Numbered from the stretch's first letter, positions 34,328 through 44,506 are shown. The stretch: 64,000 bases of DNA from Ruminococcus sp. zg-924 (GCF_024433635.1 NZ_WNJZ01000007.1:43400-107399), one strand, 5' to 3'. Numbers and translations are program-made. The notes: generated from the letters alone by a model not told the origin.

Positions 34328-36820
34328 ATGTATAACTTCAAAGGCTTTACACAAAAGGCAAATGATGCGCTCAATCTTGCCATTGAAAAGGCAGAGCAGC
34401 TTGGCCACACATATATTGGTACGGAGCACGTTTTGTTGGGACTTTTAGGTTCAGAAAACAGCGTTGCCGCCACTGTGCTTGAGTCGTCAGGGGTTAATGC
34501 ACAGGCGGTTGTAAATCAAATTAAGGCCCAGATAGGTTCCGGGTCAAAAACAACCCTAACACCGTCCGACTTCACTCCGAGGACAAAAAGGGTTGTTCAG
34601 GGCGCAATAACAGTTGCCGCACGCTATGGACATAACTATGTCGGCAGTGAGCATTTGCTTATTGCCTTACTGTCTGAGGATGACAGCTACGCCGTGCACT
34701 TTATCTACGGATGCGGCGCAAGACCAAATGAGGTTTTGCAGAGCTTGGCTTCACAGCTTAATTCAGCAGGCGACAACGCCGAGCAGAGCAACTATTCCGG
34801 CTATGACAGAGGTGCAAAAGCAGGCGGCAAGAACGGCACAAAAACGCTTGAAAAATTCGGTGAGGATTTAACCGAAAAGGCGAAAAAGGGCGGCATAGAC
34901 CCGGTAATAGGCCGTGAGGAAGAGATAAACCGTGTTATTCAGATCTTGTCAAGAAGAACAAAAAATAACCCTTGTCTTATTGGTGAACCCGGCGTCGGCA
35001 AAACAGCAGTAGCAGAAGGCCTTGCACTGAGAATTGCAAACGGCGATGTTCCCGATTTGCTCAAAAACAAAAGAGTTTTTGCTCTTGATTTAACAGGTAT
35101 GGTTGCAGGCTCTAAGTACAGAGGTGACTTTGAGGAACGCATAAAGGCGGCAATGGATGAGGTTAAGAATGACGGTAATATCATTCTTTTCATTGACGAG
35201 CTTCACACCATTATAGGCGCAGGCAGCGCCGAGGGCAGTGCTGATGCAGCCAATATTCTTAAGCCTGCGCTTGCAAGAGGCGATTTGCAGGTTATCGGCG
35301 CAACTACAATCAACGAATACAGAAAGCACATTGAAAAGGATGCGGCGCTTGAAAGACGTTTTCAGCCTGTAACAGTCGGCGAGCCGTCAACCGATGAAAC
35401 AATTCAGATTCTAAAGGGCTTGCGTGACCGCTACGAGGCTCACCACAAGGTTTCTATTCCTGACGAGGCAATAGAAGCCGCTGTTGACCTCTCTTCAAGA
35501 TATATTACCGACCGTTTCTTGCCGGATAAGGCTATCGACCTTATCGACGAGGCGGCGTCAAAGGTGCGCCTTAGCGCTCATACACAGCCGACAAGCATTA
35601 AGGAGCTTGAGGACAGGATAAACAGACTTGAGCAAGAGAAATCTGCCGCAATAAATGCTCAGAAATTTGAGCAGGCGGCAAAGCTGCGTGATGAGCAGAA
35701 CGAGGTAAAGTCACAGCTTGAGAAGGCAAAGGACGAGTGGAAACAGAACACCGACAATTCCTCCGGAACTGTTAGCGAGGATGACATTGCAAACATCGTA
35801 TCGCAGTGGACAGGAATTCCGGTATCAAAGCTTACGCAGGAGGAAAGCCAAAAGCTTCTTAATATGGAGGAACTGCTCCATAAGAGAGTTGTCGGCCAGA
35901 ACGAGGCAGTTGACAGTGTTGCAAGGGCAATCCGCCGTGGCAGAGTTGGACTTAAGGACCCAAAAAGACCACAGGGCTCGTTCATTTTCTTAGGACCGAC
36001 AGGCGTTGGCAAAACAGAGCTTTGCAAGGCGCTTGCCGAGGCGGTGTTCGGTGATGAAAACGCAATGATCAGGCTTGATATGTCCGAGTATATGGAAAAG
36101 CACACGGTATCAAAGCTTGTTGGCTCGCCTCCGGGATATGTGGGATATGATGAGGGCGGTCAGCTTACTGATAGAGTAAGAAGTCATCCGTACTCGGTTG
36201 TGCTGTTTGATGAAATTGAAAAGGCTCACCCCGATGTGTTCAATATGCTCCTCCAGATTCTTGAGGACGGCAGACTTACCGACTCACAGGGCAGGGTTGT
36301 TGACTTCAAGAACACGGTTATCATTATGACTTCAAATGTTGGCGCAAGGCTTATCACAGACGCTGAAAACGGTAAGCTGGGATTTGCCTTTGAGGATAAA
36401 AACAGCGATAATAAATCCGAAAGGGAAAATTCCGATGTGAAAGAACTTGTTATGAGTGAGCTTAAGAAGGTTTTTCGTCCGGAGTTTTTAAACAGAGTTG
36501 ACGATATTATTGTATTCAATAAGCTTACAGAAAGCGAAATTGAACAGATAGCCGAAAAGATGCTTGAAAACCTCAAGTCACGGCTTAAGACGCTTAATAT
36601 TGATATGGAGTTTACCAAAGGTGCAGTTTCAGCGATTGCAAAGGCAGGGTATGACCCGGTATACGGTGCAAGACCGCTTCGCCGTGCAATCCGTCAGCAG
36701 ATTGAGGATGAGCTTTCACAGCAGATTCTCGAAGAGAAAATTAAAGGTGGCAACAGTGTAAAGTGCGACTACAAGGACAACGCTTTTACTTTTTGTCAGA
36801 CCTGCGAGGTGAATAATTAA
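34328..36820 (+). CDS. clpC: ATP-dependent Clp protease ATP-binding subunit ClpC
   Basis: ClpC unfolds substrates and feeds them to ClpP. The 830-residue protein has two N-terminal Clp repeats (residues 1-150), a first AAA+ module with GEPGVGKT near 215, a UVR-containing middle domain (about 430-480), and a second AAA+ module with GPTGVGKT near 560. The GGGAGGT ribosome site is well placed. It is the last gene of the CtsR operon, 83 bases after mcsB. ClpP is not encoded in the window. Confidence 0.96.
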   Translation: MYNFKGFTQKANDALNLAIEKAEQLGHTYIGTEHVLLGLLGSENSVAATVLESSGVNAQAVVNQIKAQIGSGSKTTLTPSDFTPRTKRVVQGAITVAARYGHNYVGSEHLLIALLSEDDSYAVHFIYGCGARPNEVLQSLASQLNSAGDNAEQSNYSGYDRGAKAGGKNGTKTLEKFGEDLTEKAKKGGIDPVIGREEEINRVIQILSRRTKNNPCLIGEPGVGKTAVAEGLALRIANGDVPDLLKNKRVFALDLTGMVAGSKYRGDFEERIKAAMDEVKNDGNIILFIDELHTIIGAGSAEGSADAANILKPALARGDLQVIGATTINEYRKHIEKDAALERRFQPVTVGEPSTDETIQILKGLRDRYEAHHKVSIPDEAIEAAVDLSSRYITDRFLPDKAIDLIDEAASKVRLSAHTQPTSIKELEDRINRLEQEKSAAINAQKFEQAAKLRDEQNEVKSQLEKAKDEWKQNTDNSSGTVSEDDIANIVSQWTGIPVSKLTQEESQKLLNMEELLHKRVVGQNEAVDSVARAIRRGRVGLKDPKRPQGSFIFLGPTGVGKTELCKALAEAVFGDENAMIRLDMSEYMEKHTVSKLVGSPPGYVGYDEGGQLTDRVRSHPYSVVLFDEIEKAHPDVFNMLLQILEDGRLTDSQGRVVDFKNTVIIMTSNVGARLITDAENGKLGFAFEDKNSDNKSERENSDVKELVMSELKKVFRPEFLNRVDDIIVFNKLTESEIEQIAEKMLENLKSRLKTLNIDMEFTKGAVSAIAKAGYDPVYGARPLRRAIRQQIEDELSQQILEEKIKGGNSVKCDYKDNAFTFCQTCEVNN

Positions 36821-36905
36821 TAAAAGCTTAAAATACTCTATATTTTCTTTACGATAAACCAAATCGGCGTTTCTCAATTACAAAGCAAAAGCTTCATAAA
36901 AAAAC

Positions 36906-36960
36906 AGCTATGCTGAACGGGGCGTGTTAACTTAACTGCCTGTTTAGCATAGCTCTTTTA
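36906..36960. terminator. terminator between clpC and the convergent membrane protein gene
   Basis: A 13-bp stem (AGCTATGCTGAAC with GTTTAGCATAGCT, one wobble) with a long loop is followed by CTTTTATTTG. It separates two converging operons and may serve both. Confidence 0.7.
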
Positions 36961-36974
36961 TTTGTAAAATTATA

Positions 36975-37748
36975 TCAGAATAATGAGTTCAGCCAAGATT
37001 CAAGTGAACCTAAAATAATGTCGGCGGCGCTTGTTGTTTTTACAATAAGTGTGTTATCACTTGCTTGAGCCTTGGTAACAGCTAAATTAATGTCCTGTCC
37101 CAAAAGCTCAAAGCTGTAAGAGGCATTTAAATATATGCTGTTGCCTTTGCGTTCCAAAAATCCTGAATTTTTCGCAAAGCTGTCGTCATTGAATATGCAG
37201 TCAAGAGCCAGCCACCTTGGCAAGGGCAGTGCGCCGAGCTTTGCGGACTTAAGCTTAAGCTCAATCTTGTCGTCAACAATAGAGGGACTTATTTCAAACT
37301 CACCGGATATTTCGTAGGTTTGACTGTCCTTTTCTACCATAGCGTAAATCTCACAGGGCTTGTCGTTGTGAATGAAGAAAGCAATATCTTTTATCGGAAG
37401 CGGCTCTTCACCGTTTTGCTCTTTTACGTTATTTGCCTGTTCAATCAAATATACGGCAAACGAACTAAGCTCGCCGCTTGAAATTTCAGCGTCGTTATCA
37501 TATATTGCGGATTTTACAAGAGTATATAGTGCGTCGTTGTTGGGTGTTGCGGTGAATTTATCGCTGTTGGGTGTTTGCAAAATAAGTATAAACACCACTG
37601 CGGCGGACAATGCAAGAAGAATAAGTATGGAAGCGATTACAATAATTGTATTTCGCAATGCATTGCCTTTTCTTTTGCTTTGAGCTTGTGTTGTTATAGT
37701 GCCGTAGTTATCATTATAGCTCTCAATTGGCAGGCTTTTATTACCCAT
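36975..37748 (-). CDS. membrane-anchored protein of unknown function
   Basis: The 257-residue protein has a short cytoplasmic N-terminus rich in polar residues, one strong membrane helix at about residues 33-57 (TIIVIASILILLALSAAVVFILIL), and an extracellular domain of about 195 residues without a motif that I recognise. The outside part looks beta-rich. I start at 37748, 6 bases after GGAGGT. It is the last gene of the yqzL-recO-mutS2 run, 14 bases after mutS2. No function is proposed. Confidence 0.8.
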   Translation of the reverse strand: MGNKSLPIESYNDNYGTITTQAQSKRKGNALRNTIIVIASILILLALSAAVVFILILQTPNSDKFTATPNNDALYTLVKSAIYDNDAEISSGELSSFAVYLIEQANNVKEQNGEEPLPIKDIAFFIHNDKPCEIYAMVEKDSQTYEISGEFEISPSIVDDKIELKLKSAKLGALPLPRWLALDCIFNDDSFAKNSGFLERKGNSIYLNASYSFELLGQDINLAVTKAQASDNTLIVKTTSAADIILGSLESWLNSLF

Positions 37749-37762
37749 CAAATTACCTCCCA

Positions 37763-40120
37763 TTATTTTAGTGTTGCAATAGTAACGCCGCTTTCGCCCT
37801 CGCCGAATACTCCCAATCGGAAGGTCTTAACAGCTTTGCAGGTTTTTAAGAAGCTTTGCACCTCTCTTCTGAGTACGCCCGTACCCTTGCCGTGAATTAT
37901 TGTAATTTGATTTATTCCGGACAGTACAGCTGAGTCAATAGCACTCTCCAAATCCATTATCGCCTCTGTCGCCGTCATTCCTCTCAAGTCAACCTCTGTC
38001 ACAGCCTTTATGTCGGTCTGTTTTGTAACTGTACGGGTACCGCCGTGTGACTTCGGCTTTTGCGGCTTTGGGGCGTCTATCAGCCTTAAATTGCTTATGG
38101 AGGCTCTTGTCTTGATAATTCCTGCCTGAACAAGTACCGTTTTACCATCAGGGTTAATTTCAAGCACAGTCGCTTTCTTGTCAATATCGAATAACAAAAC
38201 AGAGTCGCCAACCTTCAGCTTTCTCGGCAGCTTATAGTCGCCCGGTTTTACCTTTTCAACCGGGTCGGCTGTGTTCTCAATATTTCTTATTTCCTGGCGG
38301 AGCCTTGCCTTGTCCTCGGCAGAAAGCTTTTGTTCCTTCTGCACCTTTTCAACACTGTCCATAACATCAAGCGCAGCGGCTCTTGTTTTGGCTACAATTC
38401 TTGCAGCCTCCTCCTTGGCTCGCTGAATTTCAGCCTCATTTTGCTGCTTAACTCTCTGGACTTTTTCCTCGGCTTCTTCAAGAGATTTTTTGGCTGAGAG
38501 AGTTTTCTCCTGCGCTTCTTTAAGCTGTTCTTCAAGCGCCTGCCGCTTTTTCTCAAGATTTCGCACAACGCTCTCAAACTTTCTGTCCTCACGGGAAACA
38601 AGCTTTTTTGAACGGCTGATGATATCCTCGTCAATTCCGAGCTTCTGCGATATGGCAAAGGCATTTGAACGTCCCGGGACGCCTATTGACAGCTTGTAGG
38701 TCGGTCTGAGCGTTGCAACGTCAAATTCACAGCAGGCGTTTTCAACTCCGGCTGTGTTGAGCGCATATGCTTTTAATTCAGCATAGTGAGTGGTTGCCGC
38801 TGTTATTGTGCCGAGCAAACTTAGTCTTTCGAGTATAGCCGTTGCAAGCGCCGCACCCTCAACAGGGTCTGTACCTGCGCCAAGCTCGTCTATCAGAGCA
38901 AGGCTTTTGTTGTTGGCAATTTTTAGTATGCTCGAAATATTTGTCATATGTGCAGAGAAGGTGGAAAGGCTCTGTTCAATGCTCTGTTCATCGCCGATGT
39001 CTGCAAGCACATTGTCAAATACGGAAATTCTGCTGTTGTCGCTTGCGGGAATCATCATTCCGCACATAGCCATCAGCGTAAGAAGTCCTATTGTCTTTAG
39101 CGTTACAGTCTTGCCGCCGGTGTTCGGTCCTGTTATCACAAGTGTGGAAAAGTCACTGCCGAGCCGCACATCGACGGGAACTACTTTGTTTTTGTCAATA
39201 AGCGGATGTCGAGCCTTTTTCAACTCAATTATGCCGTCGTCATTCATCAGCGGAATAGAAGCCTTCATTTTATATGCAAGCGAAGCCTTTGCAAAGATTA
39301 AGTCGAGTTGAGTTAGGTACTCGTAATTGTCCGAAATCTGCCTTGCAAAGCTGCCTACGCTTGCAGACAGCTCAAACAGTATTTTCTCAATCTCGGCTTC
39401 TTCCTTTGACTGCAAAACCTTTATATCATTGTTCGCTTCAACCACGCCCATAGGTTCTACAAAGATAGTTGAACCGCTTGCTGAGGTATCGTGAACAAGT
39501 CCGCTTATACTGCCTCGACATTCCGCTTTAACAGGTACAACATAACGTCCGTCACGCATTGTCACAATGGCGTCCTGCAAATATTTTTTGTATGTGGCTG
39601 AATGGACAATCTTGTTAAGTACATCTCTCGCCTTTTGCGATGCGTTTTTTATTTTTCTGCGAATTTCGGATAGGGCAGGGGAAGCCTTGTCCGACATTTC
39701 ATCATCAGAGATTATTGCTCCGGTTATTTCGTCTTCAAGATACTTGTTCGGAATAAGAGCCTGAAATCGGTTGTCAAGCACACTTTGAACAGAAGCGCAT
39801 TTTTCTCTCCATTGTCTTACTCCTCTGACTATACGCAAAACCTCCGCAACACGCAAAAGCTCGCTCATTGAAAGCATACCGCCCGCTGCGGCTCTTGCAA
39901 GGCAACCGGAAATGTTCTTTATACTGCCGAATGACGGCGCACCAAAGCGACCGCTTAAAATATATGCGTCCTCGGTTTCCTTTAAATTTGCCAGAACTTG
40001 CTGTAAGTTGTTTTGAGGTCTGAGCGACAAAGCAAGCTCCTTAGACTCCTCAAAGGAGGCTTCAGATGCAAGCATATTTAAAATTTTATCAAGCTCAAGT
40101 GTTTTAAGGTGTCTGTTCAT
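37763..40120 (-). CDS. mutS2: endonuclease MutS2
   Basis: MutS2 is a MutS paralogue that acts on recombination intermediates or on stalled ribosomes rather than in mismatch repair. The 785-residue protein has the core and lever helices, the ATPase with Walker A GPNTGGKT near residue 330 and GAGTDPVEGAAL, a long coiled-coil (about 515-625) and a C-terminal Smr nuclease domain with LRGMTATEAI and IIHGKGTGVLR. I start at 40120, where GGAG lies a few bases upstream; the ATG at 40132 overlaps the recO stop. Confidence 0.94.
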   Translation of the reverse strand: MNRHLKTLELDKILNMLASEASFEESKELALSLRPQNNLQQVLANLKETEDAYILSGRFGAPSFGSIKNISGCLARAAAGGMLSMSELLRVAEVLRIVRGVRQWREKCASVQSVLDNRFQALIPNKYLEDEITGAIISDDEMSDKASPALSEIRRKIKNASQKARDVLNKIVHSATYKKYLQDAIVTMRDGRYVVPVKAECRGSISGLVHDTSASGSTIFVEPMGVVEANNDIKVLQSKEEAEIEKILFELSASVGSFARQISDNYEYLTQLDLIFAKASLAYKMKASIPLMNDDGIIELKKARHPLIDKNKVVPVDVRLGSDFSTLVITGPNTGGKTVTLKTIGLLTLMAMCGMMIPASDNSRISVFDNVLADIGDEQSIEQSLSTFSAHMTNISSILKIANNKSLALIDELGAGTDPVEGAALATAILERLSLLGTITAATTHYAELKAYALNTAGVENACCEFDVATLRPTYKLSIGVPGRSNAFAISQKLGIDEDIISRSKKLVSREDRKFESVVRNLEKKRQALEEQLKEAQEKTLSAKKSLEEAEEKVQRVKQQNEAEIQRAKEEAARIVAKTRAAALDVMDSVEKVQKEQKLSAEDKARLRQEIRNIENTADPVEKVKPGDYKLPRKLKVGDSVLLFDIDKKATVLEINPDGKTVLVQAGIIKTRASISNLRLIDAPKPQKPKSHGGTRTVTKQTDIKAVTEVDLRGMTATEAIMDLESAIDSAVLSGINQITIIHGKGTGVLRREVQSFLKTCKAVKTFRLGVFGEGESGVTIATLK

Positions 40121-40131
40121 TTTCTTCTCCA

Positions 40132-40875
40132 TTATTTGATTACCTTGTAAAAGTCAAGAGTTTTAAAGCCTCGCTCTGAAAGCGAAAGCAAATATTCTTC
40201 AGCTGCCCTTTCAAAAAGCTCCGAACCGCCATTGGACAGCGAAAAAGAAAATAGCTTTTCAAGCGGAGCGTATATTGAGTGCCGCAGCGCAGCGGTCACG
40301 CCTAAGCCTGTTTTGAGTGAATACTCCTTTTTTGTGTCAAGACAGCCGCCGCACAGGAGTATTCCGCTTTTAGGAAAGAAGTGCATATTTTCGTCCTCGT
40401 ACTTCTTACATTCGTTACAGCATACAAGGTCGGGCATATAACCGCAAATACTTGCAAGCCGCAGCTCGGCGGCTCCTTTAATGAGAGGTGCAGGACGTGA
40501 CGAGCGTGACAAAACATAAAGCGTATTTAGAATAAGCCTCAATCCCTCCTCGCAGGGCAAATCTTCGGGAAAAAAGTGCATAGAAAGCTCGCAGAAATAT
40601 TCGGCAAGCGCCATTTTTACAACGTCAAGTCGAAGCGGTGTGAACATCTCAAGGCTTTGGGCATCGTCAATTATGTACGACTCCCGACCCTTAAATATAC
40701 TGAGTCGAGAGTAGCAAAGCAGCCTTGTTGCGGCGCTTTTTCCGCTTTTTATGCTGCCTGCATTTTTTACAAATGCCCTGATAACACCGTTGCTTCGTGT
40801 CAGAACGGTAACAAGACGGCTGTTCTCACCAATATTCTGTTCCTTTATAATCAGACCGTCCGTGCTCAGATTCAT
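40132..40875 (-). CDS. recO: DNA repair protein RecO
   Basis: RecO loads RecA onto single-stranded DNA covered by SSB in the RecFOR pathway. The 247-residue protein has the N-terminal OB-fold (NLSTDGLIIKEQNIGENSRLVTVLT), the central helical domain, and a zinc-type Cys cluster (CNECKKY and CGGC) at residues about 150-180. I start at 40875, 5 bases after GGAGGA. Its first 50 bases overlap the end of the small upstream gene. Confidence 0.93.
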   Translation of the reverse strand: MNLSTDGLIIKEQNIGENSRLVTVLTRSNGVIRAFVKNAGSIKSGKSAATRLLCYSRLSIFKGRESYIIDDAQSLEMFTPLRLDVVKMALAEYFCELSMHFFPEDLPCEEGLRLILNTLYVLSRSSRPAPLIKGAAELRLASICGYMPDLVCCNECKKYEDENMHFFPKSGILLCGGCLDTKKEYSLKTGLGVTAALRHSIYAPLEKLFSFSLSNGGSELFERAAEEYLLSLSERGFKTLDFYKVIK

Positions 40876-40999
40876 ATGCGTCCTCCAAGGGCTGTGAGTC
40901 ATCAAAATCTTGCTGTGAATTTTTCATTGACGAGTATGCAAGGTAATCAAGCACACTGCCTGTTTTTAAAAACTCGTTCCAGGCATCATATTCATCCAT
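40826..40999 (-). CDS. small YqzL-like protein upstream of recO
   Basis: The 57-residue protein begins MDEYDAWNEFLKTGSVLDYLAY, similar to the YqzL proteins encoded directly before recO in many Firmicutes. A GGGGG ribosome-like site precedes the ATG by 7 bases. Its 3' end overlaps the recO start by 50 bases, so translation of the two is likely coupled. YqzL has no established function. The acidic C-terminal half is not conserved in relatives that I recall. Confidence 0.7.
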   Translation of the reverse strand: MDEYDAWNEFLKTGSVLDYLAYSSMKNSQQDFDDSQPLEDAYESEHGRSDYKGTEYW

Positions 41000-41172
41000 T
41001 ACAAAACCCCCATAATGATGAGTTTGAATTAAGAGTTTAGCCAAGCAAAAACTTGAGCTGCGCTCTAATATCATTATACGCATAGCGTGAAAAAATAACG
41101 GTGGTAAATTGTAGAATAAATCTGCCTTAAATTCAAAATTTTGAAAATGAAAAATTCGCTGTTTCTTCTATT

Positions 41173-41201
41173 ATTATACAAAATAAGGCGGCATTTGTAA
41201 A
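41173..41201 (-). promoter_or_regulatory. sigma-A promoter of yqzL-recO-mutS2
   Basis: On the minus strand TTTACA (41196-41201) and TATAAT (41173-41178) are 17 bases apart, giving a leader of about 165 bases. No gene is seen in the remainder of the 41000-41318 gap. Confidence 0.75.
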
Positions 41202-41218
41202 CCTGTCGTTAAATAAGT

Positions 41219-41252
41219 ATAAAAACGGAGCCTGATTTTTCAGACTCCGTTT
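41219..41252 (-). terminator. terminator of the pantothenate operon
   Basis: On the minus strand a stem ACGGAG-CTGA with TCAG-CTCCGT is followed by TTTTTAT. It lies about 65 bases after panD. Confidence 0.88.
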
Positions 41253-41318
41253 AATAAATGTTTCTGTTAAATTGCGAAGAAATTTATCTCTTTATAATAT
41301 GGCAGGATTAATTTTGCG

Positions 41319-41717
41319 TTATCCGATAAAATCATCTGCCAACAGCCCATGTTTTTCATATCTTGAAACATTTTTTATTTTATTTTCTTCATCAACAAAC
41401 ACAACATAGGGTTTGTGCTCCTTTGCTTCTTCCGGCGTCATCTGAGCATAGCACATAATTATTATGCGGTCGCCAACAGATACCTGCCTTGCGGCGGCTC
41501 CGTTTAAGCATACCATACCTGAGCCTGCCTTTCCTGCTATTGTGTATGTTTCAAACCTGTTGCCGTTGTCTATATCGACAATCTGCACCATTTCATATTC
41601 TAAGATTCCGGCTGCCTCCATAAGCTCTGTGTCTATTGTAATGCTGCCTACATAGTTCAAATCAGCCTGCTTAACAACGGCACGGTGAATCTTACCCTTA
41701 AGCATTGTAAGTGTCAT
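41319..41717 (-). CDS. panD: aspartate 1-decarboxylase
   Basis: PanD decarboxylates aspartate to beta-alanine for pantothenate. The 132-residue precursor is self-cleaved between Gly and Ser in the YVGSIT motif near residue 24 to create the pyruvoyl cofactor. The conserved lysine in MLKGKIHRA and tyrosine in [20 protein letters not shown] are present. It is the last gene of the pan operon, 13 bases after panC. Confidence 0.96.
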   Translation of the reverse strand: MTLTMLKGKIHRAVVKQADLNYVGSITIDTELMEAAGILEYEMVQIVDIDNGNRFETYTIAGKAGSGMVCLNGAAARQVSVGDRIIIMCYAQMTPEEAKEHKPYVVFVDEENKIKNVSRYEKHGLLADDFIG

Positions 41718-41730
41718 AGCTTCGCTCCAA

Positions 41731-42573
41731 TCATTCTATTATGAAGTTGTCAATCAATCTTGTTTTTCCTATATAAACCGCAATAGCTACAAGAACAGAT
41801 TTTCCTATCTTTTCAACAGGCGTTATTGTGCTGAAATCAACAACGTTAACGTAGTCAATTTTTGCAAGTGGCTCTGTGCTTATGCTGTCCTTAATAGCCT
41901 TGATTATCTTGCTTGAATCTGTTTCGCCGTTTTCGATAAGCTCTCTGCCGAGCTTTAAGCTTTTGCTGAGAATAAGTGCGGCTTTTCTCTCGTCAGAATT
42001 GAGATATGTGTTTCTTGAGCTTTTTGCAAGACCGTCGCTCTCACGGATAATCGGGCAGCCGATAATCTCAACATCAACGTTAAGATCTGCAACCATCCTC
42101 TTTATAACTGCAAGCTGCTGTGCGTCCTTTTGACCGAAATACGCTCTGTCAGGCTTAACTATGTTGAAAAACTTAAGCACAACAGTCTGAACTCCTCTGA
42201 AATGTGTTGGCCTTGTTTTGCCACAAAGCTCGGTTGTTAAACCGTTCATATCAACATATGAGCAAAAGCTTTCGCTGTACATTTCGCTTGGTTCAGGGTG
42301 AAACAGCAAATCAACGCCGACTTCCTCGCACATTTTTGCGTCTTTTTCCAGATCTCTCGGATAGCTCTCCAAATCCTCTGTCGGAGCAAACTGCATTGGG
42401 TTTACAAAGATGCTTACAACAACCTTATCGTTGTTTGCTCTTGCTGCCTCAATAAGGCTTCTGTGACCCTCGTGCAGATAACCCATTGTCGGAACATAGC
42501 CGATTGTGAGTCCTTCTCTTTTCCACTTATTAACCTGTTCTCTTATATCCTTAACTGTATATTTTATATCCAT
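41731..42573 (-). CDS. panC: pantothenate synthetase
   Basis: PanC joins pantoate and beta-alanine with ATP to give pantothenate. The 280-residue protein has [14 protein letters not shown] (HIGH-type motif), [21 protein letters not shown], and [12 protein letters not shown], all typical. I start at ATG 42573, 9 bases after GGGAGAG; the in-frame GTG at 42582 overlaps that site. It lies between panB and panD. Confidence 0.96.
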   Translation of the reverse strand: MDIKYTVKDIREQVNKWKREGLTIGYVPTMGYLHEGHRSLIEAARANNDKVVVSIFVNPMQFAPTEDLESYPRDLEKDAKMCEEVGVDLLFHPEPSEMYSESFCSYVDMNGLTTELCGKTRPTHFRGVQTVVLKFFNIVKPDRAYFGQKDAQQLAVIKRMVADLNVDVEIIGCPIIRESDGLAKSSRNTYLNSDERKAALILSKSLKLGRELIENGETDSSKIIKAIKDSISTEPLAKIDYVNVVDFSTITPVEKIGKSVLVAIAVYIGKTRLIDNFIIE

Positions 42574-42598
42574 TATCAGCACTCTCCCGTCTGTATTA

Positions 42599-43426
42599 TC
42601 AATAAAGCTTTTTTATTATTTCATCGTCAATTTTGAAGGTGTGCTCCTCGCACGGAAAAGCGCCTGACTTAACCTCGGTAATATACGCCTTGAAAGCGGC
42701 TTTCATCATCTCGCCGACCTTGGCGTACTGCTTTACAAACTTTGGCTTGAAGTCAGAATACATAGCGAGCATATCCTGATATACAAGCACTTGCCCGTCA
42801 CAGCCTGCGCCTGCACCTATGCCGATTGTCGGTATGCTAACAGACTCTGAAATCTTCTTAGCAAGCGCCGCAGGAACACATTCAAGCACAACTGCAAATG
42901 CGCCTGCATCTTCAACAGCTCTCGCCTCGTCAAGAAGCCTTTGTGCAGCTTGCTCACCCTTGCCCTGAACCTTAAAGCCGCCGAATGCGTTGATTGACTG
43001 CGGAGTAAGCCCAATATGAGCGCATACCGGGATTGAAGCCTTAACAATCGCCTTGATGTGTTCACAAACCTCAAGACCGCCCTCAAGCTTTACAGCCTGT
43101 GCACGTCCCTCTTTTACAAGCCTACCGGCGTTTACAACAGCGTCATAAACAGATGTCTGATAAGACATAAACGGCATATCTGCGATTACAAGTGCATTTT
43201 TTGCGCCCCTTGCAACAGCCGCACTGTGATGAATCATATCTTCCATTGTAACGCTGAGTGTATCTTCATAGCCGAGCATAACCATTCCAAGTGAATCGCC
43301 GACTAATATTGAGTTTATTCCTGCCTCGTCAAGTAGCTTTGCGGTTGAATAATCATAGGCGGTGAGCATTGTCAGCTTTTCTCCGTTTGTTTTTGCTTCT
43401 TTAAAAGTTACCGATGTATTTTTCAT
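42599..43426 (-). CDS. panB: 3-methyl-2-oxobutanoate hydroxymethyltransferase
   Basis: PanB makes ketopantoate from ketoisovalerate and methylene-tetrahydrofolate. The 275-residue TIM-barrel protein shows [29 protein letters not shown] with metal-binding Asp, the PFMSYQ motif, and [21 protein letters not shown]. An ACGGAGG ribosome site precedes the ATG. Its start overlaps the stop of the upstream DUF2520 dehydrogenase gene by 4 bases, so the two are translated together. Confidence 0.96.
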   Translation of the reverse strand: MKNTSVTFKEAKTNGEKLTMLTAYDYSTAKLLDEAGINSILVGDSLGMVMLGYEDTLSVTMEDMIHHSAAVARGAKNALVIADMPFMSYQTSVYDAVVNAGRLVKEGRAQAVKLEGGLEVCEHIKAIVKASIPVCAHIGLTPQSINAFGGFKVQGKGEQAAQRLLDEARAVEDAGAFAVVLECVPAALAKKISESVSIPTIGIGAGAGCDGQVLVYQDMLAMYSDFKPKFVKQYAKVGEMMKAAFKAYITEVKSGAFPCEEHTFKIDDEIIKKLY

Positions 43427-44301
43427 TTGTTTTCCTCCGTTAATTCACATATTGGCATATTGTGTTTTAAAAGCTCATTAATTTCGCCGTAGTCCCTGTC
43501 CTTATTTTTTATCTTAGACAAGCTTAATATCCTTTGCGCCAACGCCGTATAAATCAGCTTATCGTTTCCGTCAAGACAGCGCAGATGCTTTGCAACAGTT
43601 TGTGTGTCGCCTCGTTCAATCGGACCTGTAAGAGCATTTACACAACCGCTGTCAAGCACGTTTTGAAGGTTTCCTTTCACAAGTGAGTTTGTCGCTTTTA
43701 TCGCTTCAGCTCTTGAAAAGCCGCATCGCTCCAAAAGCGAATATCCTAAATCAAGCAGAGCAACCATATGATTGCTGAGTACGCTTGCTGCAGTGTGATA
43801 GAGTGCCTTGCTGCCCTTGTCAATTCGGCAAACTATACTGCCGAGAGAGGTTAAAAGACTCTCCATTTCAGATACAGCACCTTCGTCGCCCTCGGCTGTG
43901 AAGAACGCATTGCTGAGCGACTTATAGGATGAGTATCTGTTGCTGAACGCTAACATTGGATGAACGGAGCAAGCCTTTGCGCCGGCTTCCTTCGCTCCTG
44001 AAAATACATCAGATGATAATGAACCACTAAAATGGCATATGATTTTATCTCTTACGGGCATTTTCTTAATGCAATCCCACGCCTTGGCTATTTCACTGTC
44101 AGGCGTTGTTATAAACAGGGTGTCGCTTAATTTTACCGTCTCCGATAAGTCATCGAAGCTGTCCGTTCCGGTAAATTCTGCCGCAGCTGCGGCATTTTGA
44201 TTGTTTGTATCGTAATAACCTACAATATGAATATTGTTGTCGGCGAGAAATCGTCCAATAGAAAACCCGACCTTGCCGGCTCCAATAATTCCTATATTCA
44301 T
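43423..44301 (-). CDS. Rossmann-like dehydrogenase with DUF2520 domain, candidate ketopantoate reductase
   Basis: The 292-residue protein begins [16 protein letters not shown], an NAD(P)-binding Rossmann motif, and has a C-terminal helical DUF2520 domain with [19 protein letters not shown] near residue 175 and the LTGPIERGD segment near 235. It is the first gene of the pantothenate operon and overlaps panB. The operon lacks a recognisable panE or ilvC-type ketopantoate reductase, so this protein may do that step. That is an inference from position; the biochemical role is not proven by sequence. I start at 44301 behind GAGGTGG. Confidence 0.82.
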   Translation of the reverse strand: MNIGIIGAGKVGFSIGRFLADNNIHIVGYYDTNNQNAAAAAEFTGTDSFDDLSETVKLSDTLFITTPDSEIAKAWDCIKKMPVRDKIICHFSGSLSSDVFSGAKEAGAKACSVHPMLAFSNRYSSYKSLSNAFFTAEGDEGAVSEMESLLTSLGSIVCRIDKGSKALYHTAASVLSNHMVALLDLGYSLLERCGFSRAEAIKATNSLVKGNLQNVLDSGCVNALTGPIERGDTQTVAKHLRCLDGNDKLIYTALAQRILSLSKIKNKDRDYGEINELLKHNMPICELTEENK

Positions 44302-44378
44302 GCTACCACCTCTTTCAAAAAAAATCGTGATAACATACCATCTGATGCAGCTTCTTAAATGAATACCGCTCAAGGAAG

Positions 44379-44407
44379 AATATATCACATTTTTAAAGAT
44401 AATTCAA
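44379..44407 (-). promoter_or_regulatory. sigma-A promoter of the pantothenate operon
   Basis: On the minus strand TTGAAT (44402-44407) and TATATT (44379-44384) are separated by 17 bases, with a TG before the -10. Confidence 0.72.
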
Positions 44408-44478
44408 TGGAAATTATACAATATAAATCCACCATAAATTGGCAATTTTTTATTTTATCGGACAGATAAATACGGGTA

Positions 44479-44506
44479 TTGTAAAATACGAAGAATATGA
44501 TAAAAT
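44479..44506 (+). promoter_or_regulatory. sigma-A promoter of rimM-trmD
   Basis: TTGTAA at 44479-44484 and TAAAAT at 44501-44506 are 16 bases apart, with an upstream TGA extending the -10. The divergent pan promoter lies about 70 bases away. Confidence 0.65.

Noticed and set aside
35659..36105. Minus-strand frame of 148 codons inside clpC
   Set aside because: It is antisense to the conserved ClpC ATPase and Ser-rich in the way such shadows usually are.
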